Shown here: piece after piece, positions 23,091 to 30,597 of the stretch
Numbering within the stretch: position 1 is the stretch's first letter
Layout of the letters: the number at the start of each line of letters is the position of its first letter
Source: CAYLSV01 sp964386435
GTDB taxonomy: Bacteria; Planctomycetota; Phycisphaerae; Tepidisphaerales; Tepidisphaeraceae
Reading direction: 5' to 3'
Assembly (NCBI GenBank): GCA_964386435.1
Contig: CAYLSV010000027.1
Coordinates: forward strand, 1-42,538
DNA length: 42,538 bases
Notes under the pieces: model-generated
What the model saw: the letters and a program-made list of their open reading frames with translations, nothing else
Told to the model about the DNA's origin: nothing
Databases searched by the model: none
Translations under genes and position numbers: made by a program

Positions 23091-23688
23091 CGGTCGCCAG
23101 CGCTTGCGCCTCGGTTTCGCTGTGGGTGACGTGCAGGATCGTCGCCCGGGTCCGCCGGCGGACGTCGATCAGCAACGCGTGCAACTGCTGCCGCGTCGCG
23201 TCGTCCAGCGCGGCGGTCGGCTCGTCCAGCAGCAGCACCGGCGGCCCGGCGGCCAAGGCCCGGCCCAGCGCCACCCGCTGCCGCTCGCCGCCGGAGAGGT
23301 CCGTTGCCCGCCGATCCAGCAACGGCACCAGCCCGAGCCAGTCGGCCAACTCCTCCACCCGCCGCCGCACCGCATCGACCCCTGCCCGGCGGACAGCCAG
23401 CGCGAAGCCGAGGTTGCCCGCGACGGTCAGGTGCCGGAACACCGCCGCGTCCTGCGGCACGTACCCGACGCCCCGATCGGCCGGGCGACACCGCGTCACG
23501 TCCCGCCCGCCCAGCCGCACCGCCCCGCCAGCCGGCCGCCGCAGCCCGGCGACGATCTCCAGCAGCGACGTCTTCCCGCTGCCCGTCCGCCCTTTCAACA
23601 CGCCGTGCCCACCCGGCGGCACGACAAGGCTGACGCCGTCGAGACGAAAGGTTCCCTGCCGCACTGAGACGTCCGCGAGCTCGATCAC
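23068..23688 (-). CDS. modC: ABC transporter ATPase, molybdate type
   Basis: 206 residues. Walker A GRTGSGKTSLL (33-43), Q-loop YVPQD, signature LSGGERQRVALGRALA (131-146), Walker B VLLLDEPTAALD and switch His in HVTHS are all present. The length stops at the ATPase core: the TOBE/Mop molybdate-binding domain of classical ModC is missing. The GTG start overlaps the modB stop by four bases (GTGA), so it is translationally coupled. It energises uptake of an oxyanion, probably molybdate or tungstate. Confidence 0.88.
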   Translation of the reverse strand: MIELADVSVRQGTFRLDGVSLVVPPGGHGVLKGRTGSGKTSLLEIVAGLRRPAGGAVRLGGRDVTRCRPADRGVGYVPQDAAVFRHLTVAGNLGFALAVRRAGVDAVRRRVEELADWLGLVPLLDRRATDLSGGERQRVALGRALAAGPPVLLLDEPTAALDDATRQQLHALLIDVRRRTRATILHVTHSETEAQALATVTHRLAG

Positions 23689-24551
23689 GCCGCACCCCCG
23701 ACGCGGGCGCCGAGCAGACGGGTGCCGATGAGCACCACCGTCGCCAATCCCACCATCACCAGCGACACGGCCACCGCGCCGCCGAGGTTGCCGACGTTGA
23801 GTTCGAGGAAGACGCTGGTCGCCAGCACCTCGGTTTTCATCCGCGTCGCCCCGGCGAACACCAGCACCGGCCCGAACTCGCCCAGACTGCGGGCCCACGC
23901 CAAGGTGAACGCCCCGACCACCCCGCCCCGCGCCTCCGGCAACGCCACCCGCCGGAACGCCTGCCACCGCGAGCAGCCCAGCGTCAGGGCCACCTGCTCG
24001 GTCCGCGGGTCGAGCTGCTCGAACGTCGCCCGCATCGCCCGCACCGCAAACGCCGCGGCCACCGTGAACTGCGCCAGCACCACCGCCGGCACCTCGTATG
24101 TCACCCCCGCCTCCCGCAGCGGCCACGCTTGGAACAGGATCAACAGCGACAACCCCACCACCAACGGCGGCAGCACGATTGGCACGTCGAACACCACCTC
24201 CAACCCCTGCCGCACCATGCGTCCCGACCCCGCAGGTTGCCACCGCGCCATCACGTACCCCGCCGGCACCGCCACGAGCAGCGCCAACCCCGCCGCCACC
24301 GTGCACGTCAGCACACTTAACCCGAACGCGAACCGTAACTCCCGACTCCCCCACGCCGCCACCAGATCGCTCCACACGAGGAACGCCAGGTCCCCCACGA
24401 GCATGGCCACGATGAGCACCGCGTAGCTCAACCCCAGCCCACCCATCCCCGCCCAGAACAGCCGATCATCCCAAACGCCCGACCCGCCGCGAAGTCGCTG
24501 CGGCACAACGGACCGCCGTTTGGCCGCCGGATCGTCCCCGCCCGAATTCAC
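23685..24551 (-). CDS. modB: ABC transporter permease, molybdate type
   Basis: 288 residues from GTG 24551, which overlaps the modA stop by four bases. About six membrane helices are visible, such as AVLIVAMLVGDLAFLVW, LSVLTCTVAAGLALLVAVPAG and VLPPLVVGLSLLILF. The coupling (EAA) loop is ALTLGCSRWQAFRRVALPEAR with the family's Gly, and SLGEFGPVLVFAG is typical of ModB/CysT permeases. Coupled to modC downstream. Substrate inferred from modA. Confidence 0.9.
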   Translation of the reverse strand: MNSGGDDPAAKRRSVVPQRLRGGSGVWDDRLFWAGMGGLGLSYAVLIVAMLVGDLAFLVWSDLVAAWGSRELRFAFGLSVLTCTVAAGLALLVAVPAGYVMARWQPAGSGRMVRQGLEVVFDVPIVLPPLVVGLSLLILFQAWPLREAGVTYEVPAVVLAQFTVAAAFAVRAMRATFEQLDPRTEQVALTLGCSRWQAFRRVALPEARGGVVGAFTLAWARSLGEFGPVLVFAGATRMKTEVLATSVFLELNVGNLGGAVAVSLVMVGLATVVLIGTRLLGARVGGAA

Positions 24552-25348
24552 TCCCCGCCCCCGTCCACCGCCAGCCCCGCCGCGGCGAAGTGCGGCCGGC
24601 CGCCATCGGTGAGAAACTTCGCCAACAGCCGGGCCGCCGCGGGCCGCTCGCTGTCGGCGACGATCGCCAGCGTCACCCGCTCCGGCGGCGGGGCGAAATC
24701 GGGCAAATCGACCCGCTCCACGCCCGGCCAGCGCGTTGCCATGTGGTCCCACACGATCGCCACGTCGGCCGCGCCAAGTTGCACGTCAAGGGCCACGTCG
24801 CCCACCGTCGGCTTCACCACCTTCGCCGCCGCCCGCACCGCCGACCAGCGCTCGCCCAGCGCCGCCCGCGTCGCCCGGCCGATTGCCGCCTGCTCGGGAT
24901 CCGCCAGCGCCATGCGCACGTCATCCCGCAGCAGATCATCGACCGTCGCCACCCGTCTCGGGTTGCCCTCGGCGACGATTGCCACCGGCGTCTGCCACGC
25001 GACCGCGGCCGGCTCGACGAGCACCTGCTCCGCGACGCCCAGCTCGACGTGCCACGCGTCGGCGGCGAGGAAGACGTCGACGCCGCCCAGCTTCACCCGG
25101 CTGTAAAGCGTGCCTGTCCCGCCAGGCATGAGCGCGACCGGCTGCCGGGTCTGCCGCTCGAACGCGGCCGCCGCCGGCTCCGCCGCGTGCCGCAACCCCG
25201 CCGCATACGCCAGCACCACCGGCGGCCGCGCCACCGGCCCCCGCACAAGCTCCCGCAGCAGCCAGAACCCGATCAACCCGGCAACCACCACCGCCCACGC
25301 CGCCGGGTGCAGCCAGACCGTCCACAACCTCGGCCGACGGCGAAGCAC
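24548..25348 (-). CDS. modA: ModA-like substrate-binding protein with an N-terminal membrane anchor
   Basis: 266 residues from GTG 25348. One hydrophobic segment (about 13-32, HPAAWAVVVAGLIGFWLL) with no Cys lipobox and no clear cleavage site suggests it remains tethered. The binding protein starts VVLAYAAGLRHAAEPAAAAF, followed by GGTGTLYSRVKLGGVDVFLA, TPVAIVAEGNP, MALADPEQAAIGR and GAADVAIVWDHMA, in the order found in ModA/WtpA proteins. It should capture molybdate or tungstate, although the oxyanion residues cannot be confirmed by eye. Gene order modA-modB-modC with four-base overlaps makes one operon, divergent from tatA. Confidence 0.85.
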   Translation of the reverse strand: MLRRRPRLWTVWLHPAAWAVVVAGLIGFWLLRELVRGPVARPPVVLAYAAGLRHAAEPAAAAFERQTRQPVALMPGGTGTLYSRVKLGGVDVFLAADAWHVELGVAEQVLVEPAAVAWQTPVAIVAEGNPRRVATVDDLLRDDVRMALADPEQAAIGRATRAALGERWSAVRAAAKVVKPTVGDVALDVQLGAADVAIVWDHMATRWPGVERVDLPDFAPPPERVTLAIVADSERPAAARLLAKFLTDGGRPHFAAAGLAVDGGGE

Positions 25349-25463
25349 GCCACAATTTAGCCGCCGCGGCCGCGTTGCACTTGCCGCACGACAACGGCAA
25401 ATCCGCCGCACGACGTCGCCGCCGCGATGCCGTACAATGCGTCGCCCCCACCAGGTGTTCACC

Positions 25464-25724
25464 ATGACCGCACTGCTCCCCACGCTCCCCCTCGCCTTCC
25501 TCGGCAGCATTGGCCCCGGCGAGATGATCCTGATCGCCAGCCTCGGCTTGCTGCTGTTCGGCAAGCGCCTCCCCGAAGTCGGCCGCGGCGTGGGCAAGGC
25601 AATCGTCGAGTTCAAGCGCGGCCTCAAGGACGTCGACGCCGACCTCGACGAAGCGGCCAAGGACGCCCGCGTCGAACGGCTCGACGCCCCGAGCGAGCCG
25701 AAGAAAATCGCAACCGATGCGTGA
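25464..25724 (+). CDS. tatA: Twin-arginine translocase subunit TatA/E
   Basis: 86 residues. One N-terminal membrane helix (GEMILIASLGLLLFG) is followed by the amphipathic helix with the family motif FGKRLPEVGRGVGKAIVEFKRG and a charged tail (DVDADLDEAAKDARVERLD). TatA oligomers form the channel for folded, cofactor-bearing proteins. Being next to a molybdate transporter is notable because molybdoenzymes are typical Tat cargo, but tatC is not in the window. A TACAAT box lies at 25434-25439, a possible -10. The start at 25464 is chosen for the short N-terminus. Confidence 0.92.
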   Translation: MTALLPTLPLAFLGSIGPGEMILIASLGLLLFGKRLPEVGRGVGKAIVEFKRGLKDVDADLDEAAKDARVERLDAPSEPKKIATDA

Positions 25725-25745
25725 GCTGTGCGTCGAAAGGTCGTC

Positions 25746-26480
25746 ATGCCGCTGCGCCGTTTGATCATCGCCGTCTTCATCGGTTCGCTGCTGCTCGCCT
25801 CGGCGGCTTCGGCCAGTTCGGCCCGGCAGCGGCTGAACCAGCAGTTGCCGCGGGTGCAGCTCGACGCCGTGCCGCTGGCTGATGCGCTGGACTTCATCCG
25901 CGACTCGGCGGGGGTGAACCTGGTGGTGCAGTGGCGGGCGCTGGAGCTTTTGGGCATTGACCGCCAGACGCCGGTGACGCTGGACGTGGGTGGGGTGTCG
26001 ATGAAGAAGGTGCTGCGGCTGATGCTCGCCGACGCCGGGCCGGGCGAGTTGACGTATTACGTGGCCGACAACGTTGTGACCGTCACGACCCGCGAGGCCG
26101 CCGACCGCCGGCTGGTGACGCGGGTCTACCCGGTGCAGGACCTCTTGCTCATCGTCCCCGACTTCCCCGCGCCCGAACTCAACCTCGGCACCGGCGGCGG
26201 CGGCGGCAACGGCGGTGGTGGCAGCAATGGCGGCGGCGGCGGTTTCGGTGGCAACGGCGGCGGCCTGGGTGGCGGCAACAACGGCGGCCCCGGCGGCGGC
26301 AACGGCGGCCTCGACGGCGACACCGAAGCCGAGCGGGCCGACTCCCTCGTCGCCCTCATCCGCGACCTGATCCGCCCGGAAGTCTGGCGCGAAAACGGCG
26401 GCAACAGCAGCATCCGCTTCTTCCGCGGCAACCTCATCGTCACCGCCCCCCTCGACGTCCACGAGATGCTGGCCGGGTGA
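25746..26480 (+). CDS. Secreted protein with secretin/TonB short N-terminal (STN)-like domain and Gly-rich linker
   Basis: 244 residues from ATG 25746 (AAAGG 6 bases upstream). A signal peptide (IIAVFIGSLLLASAASA) is followed by an STN-like domain (about 30-120: VQLDAVPLADALDFIRDSAG, NLVVQW, PVTLDVGGVSMKKVLRLML, VADNVVTVTT). After RLVTRVYPVQDLLLIVPDF comes a Gly/Asn-rich spacer (about 150-195), then a small domain ending FFRGNLIVTAPLDVHEMLAG. STN domains usually sit at the front of secretins, but here no secretin barrel follows. A periplasmic scaffold is likely; this layout is familiar from planctomycetes. It begins 21 bases after tatA. Confidence 0.75.
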   Translation: MPLRRLIIAVFIGSLLLASAASASSARQRLNQQLPRVQLDAVPLADALDFIRDSAGVNLVVQWRALELLGIDRQTPVTLDVGGVSMKKVLRLMLADAGPGELTYYVADNVVTVTTREAADRRLVTRVYPVQDLLLIVPDFPAPELNLGTGGGGGNGGGGSNGGGGGFGGNGGGLGGGNNGGPGGGNGGLDGDTEAERADSLVALIRDLIRPEVWRENGGNSSIRFFRGNLIVTAPLDVHEMLAG

Positions 26481-26513
26481 CAACCGCACGTTTGCCCGGC
26501 TAGCATCTGCGCG

Positions 26514-26795
26514 ATGAGCGACCCAAGAGAACTCTACATCATGCTCAAACGGGACAACTTCTCGCCACTGCGCATCCGAATGAGCAGCGGCGACGAGTTC
26601 ATCATCCGCCGCCCGCAGGACGCGTTCATCATGGACATGAACCTCTACGTCGGCCTCGACATGGACGAGACGGGCTTCCCCCGCCGTGGCGCCTTCCTCG
26701 CTGTCGAGCAGATCACGAGCGTCGAACCGATGAGCAAAAACCTCACCGTACCCCAGGAACCGGGTAGCGACCAGCCGACTGACGGAAGCGAATAA
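26514..26795 (+). CDS. Small protein of unknown function
   Basis: 93 residues (MSDPRELYIMLKRDNFSPLR at the start). No family recognised. The pattern of beta-strand-like segments (LRIRMSSGDEFIIRRPQDAF, YVGLDMDETG, FLAVEQITSVEPM) suggests a compact SH3-like or Sm-like beta barrel, with a disordered tail. No signal peptide. It sits 33 bases after the STN-domain gene on the same strand and is convergent with ftsY (6 bases apart). Confidence 0.7.
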   Translation: MSDPRELYIMLKRDNFSPLRIRMSSGDEFIIRRPQDAFIMDMNLYVGLDMDETGFPRRGAFLAVEQITSVEPMSKNLTVPQEPGSDQPTDGSE

Positions 26796-26801
26796 GGCTC
26801 G

Positions 26802-27740
26802 TCATCTCGTCGTCCCAAGCAGCGCGTCGATGAAGCGTTCGGGGTCGAAACTTTCCACGTCGGCGGGGGTTTCGCCGAGGCCGATGAACTTGATCGGGGT
26901 GCCCAGGGTGTCGCGGATGCCGAAGACCGCGCCGCCCTTGGCGCTGCCGTCGAGCTTGGCGAGGAAGATGCCGGTGACTTCGGCGATCTTCGTGAACTCC
27001 GTCGCCTGGCGGACGGCGTTTTGGCCGGTGGTGGCGTCAAGGACCAGCAGCGTCTCGTGCGGGGCGTTCTCGATCTTTTTGCCCAGAATCCGCCGGATCT
27101 TGGCCAGCTCGGCCATCAGGTTGGCTTGGGTGTGCAGGCGGCCGGCGGTGTCGACGATCAGGTAGTCGACGCCGCGGGCGACGGCCGCCTCGCAGGCGGA
27201 ATAGGCGACGGCGGCGGGGTCGGCGCCTTGCTTCTGCTTGATGATCTCCACGCCCAGGCGGTCGGCCCAAATTGTCAGCTGCTCGACTGCGGCGGCCCGA
27301 AACGTGTCGCCGGCGGCGAGCATCACCGTCTTGCCGCGCTCCCGCAGCGCCCCGGCCAGCTTGGCGATGCTCGTCGTCTTGCCCGCCCCGTTGACGCCGC
27401 AGACCATGATGACCGTCGGCCCGTCCGCGGCCTCGGCGAGCTCGCGGGCGGCGGGTTCGGGCCAGTTTTCCAGGAGTTTTTGCCGCACGACGTCGGCGGC
27501 CTGCTCGGCGTTTTTGATCTTGCCCTGCCGACGCCACATGTCCTCCACCGCCCCCCGCACGGCCATCGCGTTCTGTGCCCCCACGTCGGCCCGCAGAAGC
27601 TTCCGCTCCAGCTCCTCCAGGAACGCCACGTCGATCTGCCGGCCCGGCACGAACAGCGTGCGGACGTCGGTGTTGAGCACCTCGGCCGTCTTCTTGAGCG
27701 CGCCGCGGAGCTTGTCGATCGACTTGGAGAAAAAACGCAT
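26802..27740 (-). CDS. ftsY: Signal recognition particle receptor FtsY
   Basis: 312 residues from ATG 27740 (MRFFSKSIDKLRGALKKTAE). The acidic A-domain is missing, leaving the NG core: a four-helix N domain (about 1-100) and a GTPase with G1 GVNGAGKTT (115-123), TFRAAAVEQL, G3 DTAGR (197-201), LLVLDATTGQNAV, and G4/G5 LAKLDGSAKGG and FIGLGETPADVESF. It docks SRP-ribosome complexes at the membrane. The frame is open upstream through the heptamer repeat, which would encode an Asn/Gln/Pro/Thr-rich stretch; I take that as non-coding. ribH-nusB-ftsY clustering is common. Confidence 0.95.
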   Translation of the reverse strand: MRFFSKSIDKLRGALKKTAEVLNTDVRTLFVPGRQIDVAFLEELERKLLRADVGAQNAMAVRGAVEDMWRRQGKIKNAEQAADVVRQKLLENWPEPAARELAEAADGPTVIMVCGVNGAGKTTSIAKLAGALRERGKTVMLAAGDTFRAAAVEQLTIWADRLGVEIIKQKQGADPAAVAYSACEAAVARGVDYLIVDTAGRLHTQANLMAELAKIRRILGKKIENAPHETLLVLDATTGQNAVRQATEFTKIAEVTGIFLAKLDGSAKGGAVFGIRDTLGTPIKFIGLGETPADVESFDPERFIDALLGTTR

Positions 27741-27750
27741 GGGGGAGGGA

Positions 27751-27851
27751 GTTGTTGGTTGCTGGTTGCTGGTTGCTGGTGGTTGGTGGTTGGTTGTTGG
27801 TTGTTGGTTTGGATCCGGTTCTAGCAACTACTGACTAGCAACCAGCCACTG
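27751..27851. repeat. Heptamer tandem repeat with short inverted partner, between nusB and ftsY
   Basis: Eight consecutive 7-base units run from 27751 (GTTGTTG, GTTGCTG three times, GTGGTTG twice, GTTGTTG twice). After a short centre, about four degenerate inverse units follow (AGCAACT, ACTGACT, AGCAACC, AGCCACT). The array fills the whole nusB-ftsY gap. Confidence 0.9.
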
Positions 27852-27854
27852 CCT

Positions 27855-28319
27855 TCACAACTCGCCGATGAGGGCCCGGCGCTCTTTGAGCAACGCGTCG
27901 AGCACGCCGTTGACGAAGCGGGGGCTGTCGGCGGTGCCGAAGGTTTTGGCGAGCTCGATCGCTTCATCGATCGCGGCAACCGGCGGGACGTCGCTGGCCC
28001 GCAGCTCCCACGCCGCCAGCCGCAAAATCGCCCGATCGGCCGCCGGCTGACGGCGGGGCGGCCACTGCGGGGCGATGCGCTCGAGGTCTTCATCGATCGC
28101 CGCCCGCTGCCCCCACGCCCCGTCGGCCATCTCCCGCGCCCGCCGCCGCGTGGCGTGCGTGTGCGGCTCGTCCACCGTCGGCCGCGTCACCGCCTCGGCC
28201 ACCTCCGTCTCCGCCGCGTCGTTGGCGTCCCACGTGAACAGCACCTGCACCGCCAGCCGCCGGGCGTCGCGGATGTCGAGCTTGTCTGGCAACTCAGGTT
28301 GTGCGGCATCGTCGCCCAT
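27855..28319 (-). CDS. nusB: Transcription antitermination factor NusB
   Basis: 154 residues from ATG 28319. The all-helical NusB fold shows RDARRLAVQVLFTWDAN near the N-terminus, ADRAILRLAAWELRASDVPP, VAAIDEAIELAKTFGTADSP and RFVNGVLDALLKER. With NusE it binds boxA RNA in rRNA antitermination. The start is set where homology begins. It is 85 to 115 bases upstream of ftsY across the heptamer array and 19 bases after the glycosyltransferase stop. Confidence 0.93.
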   Translation of the reverse strand: MGDDAAQPELPDKLDIRDARRLAVQVLFTWDANDAAETEVAEAVTRPTVDEPHTHATRRRAREMADGAWGQRAAIDEDLERIAPQWPPRRQPAADRAILRLAAWELRASDVPPVAAIDEAIELAKTFGTADSPRFVNGVLDALLKERRALIGEL

Positions 28320-28338
28320 GGGCCGGGCAGTGTAGCGG

Positions 28339-29253
28339 CTACCCTCGGAGCCGCCGACTCCTCGAGTTGCGGAAGAACGCCCGCACCTCATCCTCCGTCA
28401 TGCCGGGGTGGTTCTTCACCGCGTGCGTGATGCCGTAGCCGGCGGCGAGGAGAGCGGCGGGTTCCATCGGCAGACCTTGGAAAGAGAGGCCGAAGACGCC
28501 GGCGTTGGGCTTGACGTCGTCGACGTTGTGCAAGCCGACGCTGCGGCAGAGCAGGCCGAGGGCGACGTCCTCGCTGCACTCGACGTGCAGCCACGGGGCG
28601 GGGTCGAGGCGGTTCGTGCCGTGCAGTCGGTCGAGCAACCTTGGCGTGAGGGCGTACGCGCCGCCGAGGCAGTGCTCGGCCCATTCGTAGCCGTGGTGGC
28701 GGGCGGCGGCGACGGCCCGGCGGATCGGGCGTTGGCCGTGACCGAAACGGCGGCGGAGGGTGTTGTTGAGGTCGTTCAACTTGATCGGCGGCTTGCCGAT
28801 CGCCCGCACCGTCTCGACGTGCGCGGAAAAGTCACGCCGCGTGCCATCGGGCTTCTCGCGGCAGCCGCCGATCACGCCGGCGTCAGGGTTTGCCGCGATC
28901 ACGGCCCGCAGCCGGTTGGCGAACGGGGCGATGACCAGGGCGTCGGTGTCGAGCTTGAGTACGAAGTCGCCCGTTCCCAGCCGCCGGGTCTCGGCCAGGG
29001 CGTTGAGGATCATCGGCGTGATGTGGGCGTCGGCCCGGTTGTGATGCTCGCGGCCCAGCCGGCGATCGAAGCGGACGGCGTTCAGTTCGCATTCGGCCGG
29101 CACCTCCACCGACAACTCGCGCGGCTCCGGGTCGTCGTCGGCGATCACCAGCCGCCACGGCCCCGGCTCGAAGTGCGCGAGGGCCTCAATCAGATCGGCC
29201 AGCCGTCGCTGCTCCAACTCCCCCGGCCCGAGCGGCACCATCGCGGTGAACAT
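28339..29253 (-). CDS. Glycosyltransferase-like protein (GT-A type)
   Basis: 304 residues from ATG 29253 (MFTAMVPLGPGELEQRRLAD). A Rossmann-like start (WRLVIADDDPEPRELSVEV) is followed by a nucleotide-sugar motif FVLKLDTDALVIAPF, where DTD is a plausible metal-binding DxD. Then come GVIGGCREKPDGTRRDFSAH, EWAEHCLGGAYALT and HVECSEDVALGLLCRSVGLH, the acceptor half of many GT-A enzymes. No membrane segment. Donor and acceptor are not evident. It lies between the zinc-ribbon gene and nusB on the same strand, inside an otherwise conserved ribH-nusB neighbourhood. Confidence 0.7.
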   Translation of the reverse strand: MFTAMVPLGPGELEQRRLADLIEALAHFEPGPWRLVIADDDPEPRELSVEVPAECELNAVRFDRRLGREHHNRADAHITPMILNALAETRRLGTGDFVLKLDTDALVIAPFANRLRAVIAANPDAGVIGGCREKPDGTRRDFSAHVETVRAIGKPPIKLNDLNNTLRRRFGHGQRPIRRAVAAARHHGYEWAEHCLGGAYALTPRLLDRLHGTNRLDPAPWLHVECSEDVALGLLCRSVGLHNVDDVKPNAGVFGLSFQGLPMEPAALLAAGYGITHAVKNHPGMTEDEVRAFFRNSRSRRLRG

Positions 29254-29273
29254 GCCGCAGCGTAGCCGGCCCG

Positions 29274-29768
29274 TTACCACCACTTGAACCGCAGCCCGCC
29301 GTAGACCGCGCCCCCGCCCGCCGCCAAGCCGCCGTTGCTGAACAGGATGCCAAACGCCACGCCGCCGCTGGCCGCCACGCCCGCGGCGATGCCGCCGATC
29401 GAGATCAGCCCCACCGCGATCCCGCCGAACGTCAGCCCGCCCACCGCGATGCCGCCCCCGGCGATCACCCCGCACGAGATGCCGCCCCACGCGATGAAGC
29501 CGACGGCGATCTCGCCCGAAGCGATCCACCCCTTGGCGATTTTCTTCCGCCCCGTCGCCGGATCCCGCACGCCCTGCACGACATGCACCAGCGGCAGCCC
29601 GAGGAACGCCGCCCGCGTCCGCCACTCCCGCCCCTGCGGCCCCGCCGGCTTGGCGTACGGCACCGTCGCCACGCCCACGCTCGCCCCGCACGCGTGACAA
29701 AACTTCGCCCCCGCCACCAGCTCGGCATCGCAGGCGGCACAAGGCTCAATATGCGGGGCGGCGTCCAT
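29274..29768 (-). CDS. Zinc-ribbon protein with a Gly-Gly-Ile-Ala repeat
   Basis: 164 residues. The N-terminus holds a zinc ribbon (CAACDAE then FCHACGA, four Cys, residues 10-33). The C-terminal half (about 80-160) repeats a roughly 5-7 residue unit of the type GGIAVGxI (GEIAVGFIAWGGISCGVIAG, GGIAVGGLTFGGIAVGLISI), giving a very hydrophobic, Gly-rich region that may form a membrane-associated or beta-helical stack. No enzyme motif. Function unknown. It is 20 bases before the glycosyltransferase and may be co-expressed with it. Confidence 0.75.
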   Translation of the reverse strand: MDAAPHIEPCAACDAELVAGAKFCHACGASVGVATVPYAKPAGPQGREWRTRAAFLGLPLVHVVQGVRDPATGRKKIAKGWIASGEIAVGFIAWGGISCGVIAGGGIAVGGLTFGGIAVGLISIGGIAAGVAASGGVAFGILFSNGGLAAGGGAVYGGLRFKWW

Positions 29769-29823
29769 ATGAACAGCGTACCGCAGCCAAGGCGTTCTAC
29801 GCCCGACCGAAGTTCGGAACGCT

Positions 29824-30294
29824 TCACCGCGTGGGCTGCAGCTTGCCGCGCAGGGCCGCCATCTCCGCCGCCGCCCGGGCCGCGGCGCGGCCGGCGTGGC
29901 CGTGGGTGCCGCCGGTGCGGTCCCACGCCTGCTGCTCGGTGTTGACCGTCAAGACACCGAAGATGATCGGCACCTTCGTCGCGAGCTGGGCGTCCATGAT
30001 GCCGCGGGCGCACTCGCCGGCGACGTAGTCGAAGTGGGGCGTGTCGCCACGGATCACGCAGCCCAAACAGATCACCGCATCGGCCGACCCCGTCGCCCAC
30101 CGCGCCGCCAGCGGCAGCTCGTATGCCCCCGGCACCCGGTGCGTCACCACCGCCGCCACGCCCAGCGACGACAGTTCGTCCAGACAGCCGTCGAGCAGAA
30201 CGTCGATCAGGGCCGCATTCCACCGGGCGGCGACCACCGCGACGCGGGTGCCCGGCGGCGGGGTGGGCGAGTGATCGGGCGCGGCTTGGCTCAT
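29824..30294 (-). CDS. ribH: 6,7-dimethyl-8-ribityllumazine synthase
   Basis: 156 residues from ATG 30294. It condenses the 5-amino-ribityluracil intermediate with dihydroxybutanone phosphate, the penultimate step of riboflavin synthesis. Motifs: RVAVVAARWNAALIDVLLDG, VPGAYELPLAARW, AVICLGCVIRGDTPHFDYV with the catalytic His, and IIFGVLTVNTEQQAWDRTGG. Normal length for a capsid-forming subunit. It heads the minus-strand cluster that continues with the zinc-ribbon gene, glycosyltransferase, nusB and ftsY. No riboswitch is visible upstream. Confidence 0.96.
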   Translation of the reverse strand: MSQAAPDHSPTPPPGTRVAVVAARWNAALIDVLLDGCLDELSSLGVAAVVTHRVPGAYELPLAARWATGSADAVICLGCVIRGDTPHFDYVAGECARGIMDAQLATKVPIIFGVLTVNTEQQAWDRTGGTHGHAGRAAARAAAEMAALRGKLQPTR

Positions 30295-30435
30295 GCCGCA
30301 CCGTAGCGGCCGGGGCACGGCAACGTAAACTTCATGGTTTTCCCAGCTTCTTCAAGGTTCGTGGCACGGGGTTCGTTACTCAACCCGCATCGCCGGCATG
30401 ACCGGCATCCCCGGCCCGAGACGCGAAGGAGCCTT

Positions 30436-30597
30436 ATGTCCGATTCCAAACAACCCCCCGCCACCGTTGGTGTGTACGACACCCCTGATGACGCCGCCCC
30501 GCATGCCCAGGTCGGCTTGCCCGGCTGGATCAAGTGGGTCGTCGGCCTGCTGATCTTGATCGCCGTCGCCGCCCTCATTTTCTGGATCGCTACCTGA
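30436..30597 (+). CDS. Small single-pass membrane protein
   Basis: 53 residues. A soluble N-terminus (MSDSKQPPATVGVYDTPDD) precedes one membrane helix (about 30-51, IKWVVGLLILIAVAALIFWI) that ends the protein. AAGGAG lies 6 bases before the ATG. Its stop shares one base with the start of the next gene (TGATG), so the two are translationally coupled. It may anchor or accompany the DUF2382 protein; function unknown. Confidence 0.75.
   Translation: MSDSKQPPATVGVYDTPDDAAPHAQVGLPGWIKWVVGLLILIAVAALIFWIAT

Noticed and set aside
7588..27851. CRISPR array
   Set aside because: The heptamer repeats have no unique spacers of 30 or so bases and no cas genes are near; period 7 and inverted arms rule this out.
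30295..30435. FMN riboswitch upstream of ribH
   Set aside because: The short region between ribH and the divergent gene lacks the conserved AGGG/GAGA helices of the RFN element.
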